Positions 32,481 through 32,793 of a stretch of DNA of 32,793 nt are shown here, piece by piece (within the stretch, counting starts at the first letter, position 1; every line of letters starts with the position of its first letter). The notes below the pieces were generated by a model. That model saw only the letters and a program-made list of their open reading frames with translations, was not told the origin of the DNA and did not search any database. A program made the position numbers and the translations under genes. Source of the stretch: Entrophospora sp. SA101 (Eukaryota > Glomeromycota > Glomeromycetes > Entrophosporales > Entrophosporaceae); the NCBI GenBank assembly GCA_958430865.1, contig CAUDNR010003702.1:33942-66734 (forward strand), given 5' to 3'.

Positions 32481-32793
32481 CATAGGTAAACTCGATAAGT
32501 CAGCCGTGCATGGCTGAGCATGTTTGGCTGACTTATCGAGAGAACTGATTTATCGAGACCATCTTACAAAGAACATGTGACATAAAAATTTTTTGTGTTA
32601 AAAATTTTATTATTATAAAATTAAATAAAAATTACAAATAAATAACGAAATAAATAAATAATAAAACAGATAAAAATATGAAAAAAAATTTTTTTTTTAT
32701 TCTAAATAAATATCCATGCTAGATTGTATTGAAGAAGTTGCATGTTTTCTACTAATTTTCCATTTTAAATCTCTCAATCCCGAAACAAATAAA
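32481..32793 (-). mobile_element. Left end of a pogo/Tigger-like DNA transposon (continues past the window)
   Basis: The element begins right after TA (32479-32480), with CATAGGTAAA followed by CTCGATAAGTCAGCC (32491-32505). The latter is perfectly inverted at 32526-32540 (GGCTGACTTATCGAG), with a further TTATCGAGA word at 32553. This subterminal palindrome may bind a transposase. Repeat copy A has an uninterrupted sequence at the corresponding place (25847-25848, TA followed by TTAATAAATT), so the junction is the insertion point. TA targeting and an encoded C-terminal fragment (next entry) fit the Tc1-mariner/pogo superfamily. The right end lies outside the window. Confidence 0.7.
32697..32793 (-). 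CDS. C-terminal fragment of a putative transposase (partial)
   Basis: The minus strand is open from the window edge to TAA at 32697-32699 (31 codons), reading LRDLKWKISRKHATSSIQSS and ending IYLE. A short Lys/Arg-rich, Ser/Thr/Gln-containing tail of this kind is usual at the end of Tigger/Jerky-like transposases. The catalytic DDE region would be upstream, outside the window, so the assignment rests mainly on position just inside a transposon end. Confidence 0.4.
   Translation of the reverse strand, partial: LFVSGLRDLKWKISRKHATSSIQSSMDIYLE

Overview
This window is eukaryotic: very AT-rich DNA, multi-exon genes with short introns (about 65-120 bp), and expanded gene families of a kind abundant in arbuscular mycorrhizal fungi of the Rhizophagus irregularis type. 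These are tyrosine-kinase-like kinases with a cysteine zinc-ribbon plus a 'WTSGN' leader and an 'HxDLHSGN' catalytic loop, and BTB-TLDc proteins. The source assignment is an inference from family composition and base bias. Every exon boundary below was derived by hand from splice sites, reading phase and family similarity.

Layout. (1) 1-2713: a two-exon kinase gene whose first 2412 bp recur, identical everywhere I compared, at 16792-19203, directly after a 10-N assembly gap. The two copies diverge abruptly inside exon 2 and remain clearly different but homologous in their 3' ends and flanks. (2) 2714-7460: flank, a 184-bp TA-flanked MITE, inverted repeats and a GC-richer repeat-like island. 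(3) 7464-9673: a broken BTB-BACK-TLDc gene carrying an exact 579-bp tandem duplication that keeps the reading frame across its junction. (4) 10060-10770: a relic with a PD...GEIK nuclease-like motif. (5) 11240-15730 (minus): a complete-looking 15-exon STRIPAK scaffold gene (STRIP1/2, Far11, HAM-2/PRO22 family), including a probable GC-AG intron. (6) Gap, then kinase copy 2. (7) 21033-22951: a divergent pair, an OB-fold nucleic-acid-binding protein (minus) and the complex I 24-kDa subunit NDUFV2 (plus), with only 78 bp between start codons. (8) 22960-25852: decayed repeat-family sequence. (9) 26324-29078 (minus): an unusual kinase-like gene with three successive zinc-ribbon plus N-lobe modules and a single C-lobe whose catalytic Asp is Asn. 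(10) 29179-29411: a short element with 14-bp TIRs and an 11-bp target duplication; 29640-30310: a minisatellite; 30342-32478: a second copy of the dispersed repeat; 32481-end: the left end of a pogo/Tigger-like DNA transposon inserted at a TA.

The housekeeping genes (STRIP, OB-fold, NDUFV2) are intact and single. Everything else is fast-evolving family or repeat material. The main theme is in-frame partial tandem duplication of the 5' module of a gene (about 0.58-0.61 kb, spanning introns), seen independently in the BTB gene and in the minus-strand kinase. This suggests a route by which this genome builds multi-domain signalling proteins.
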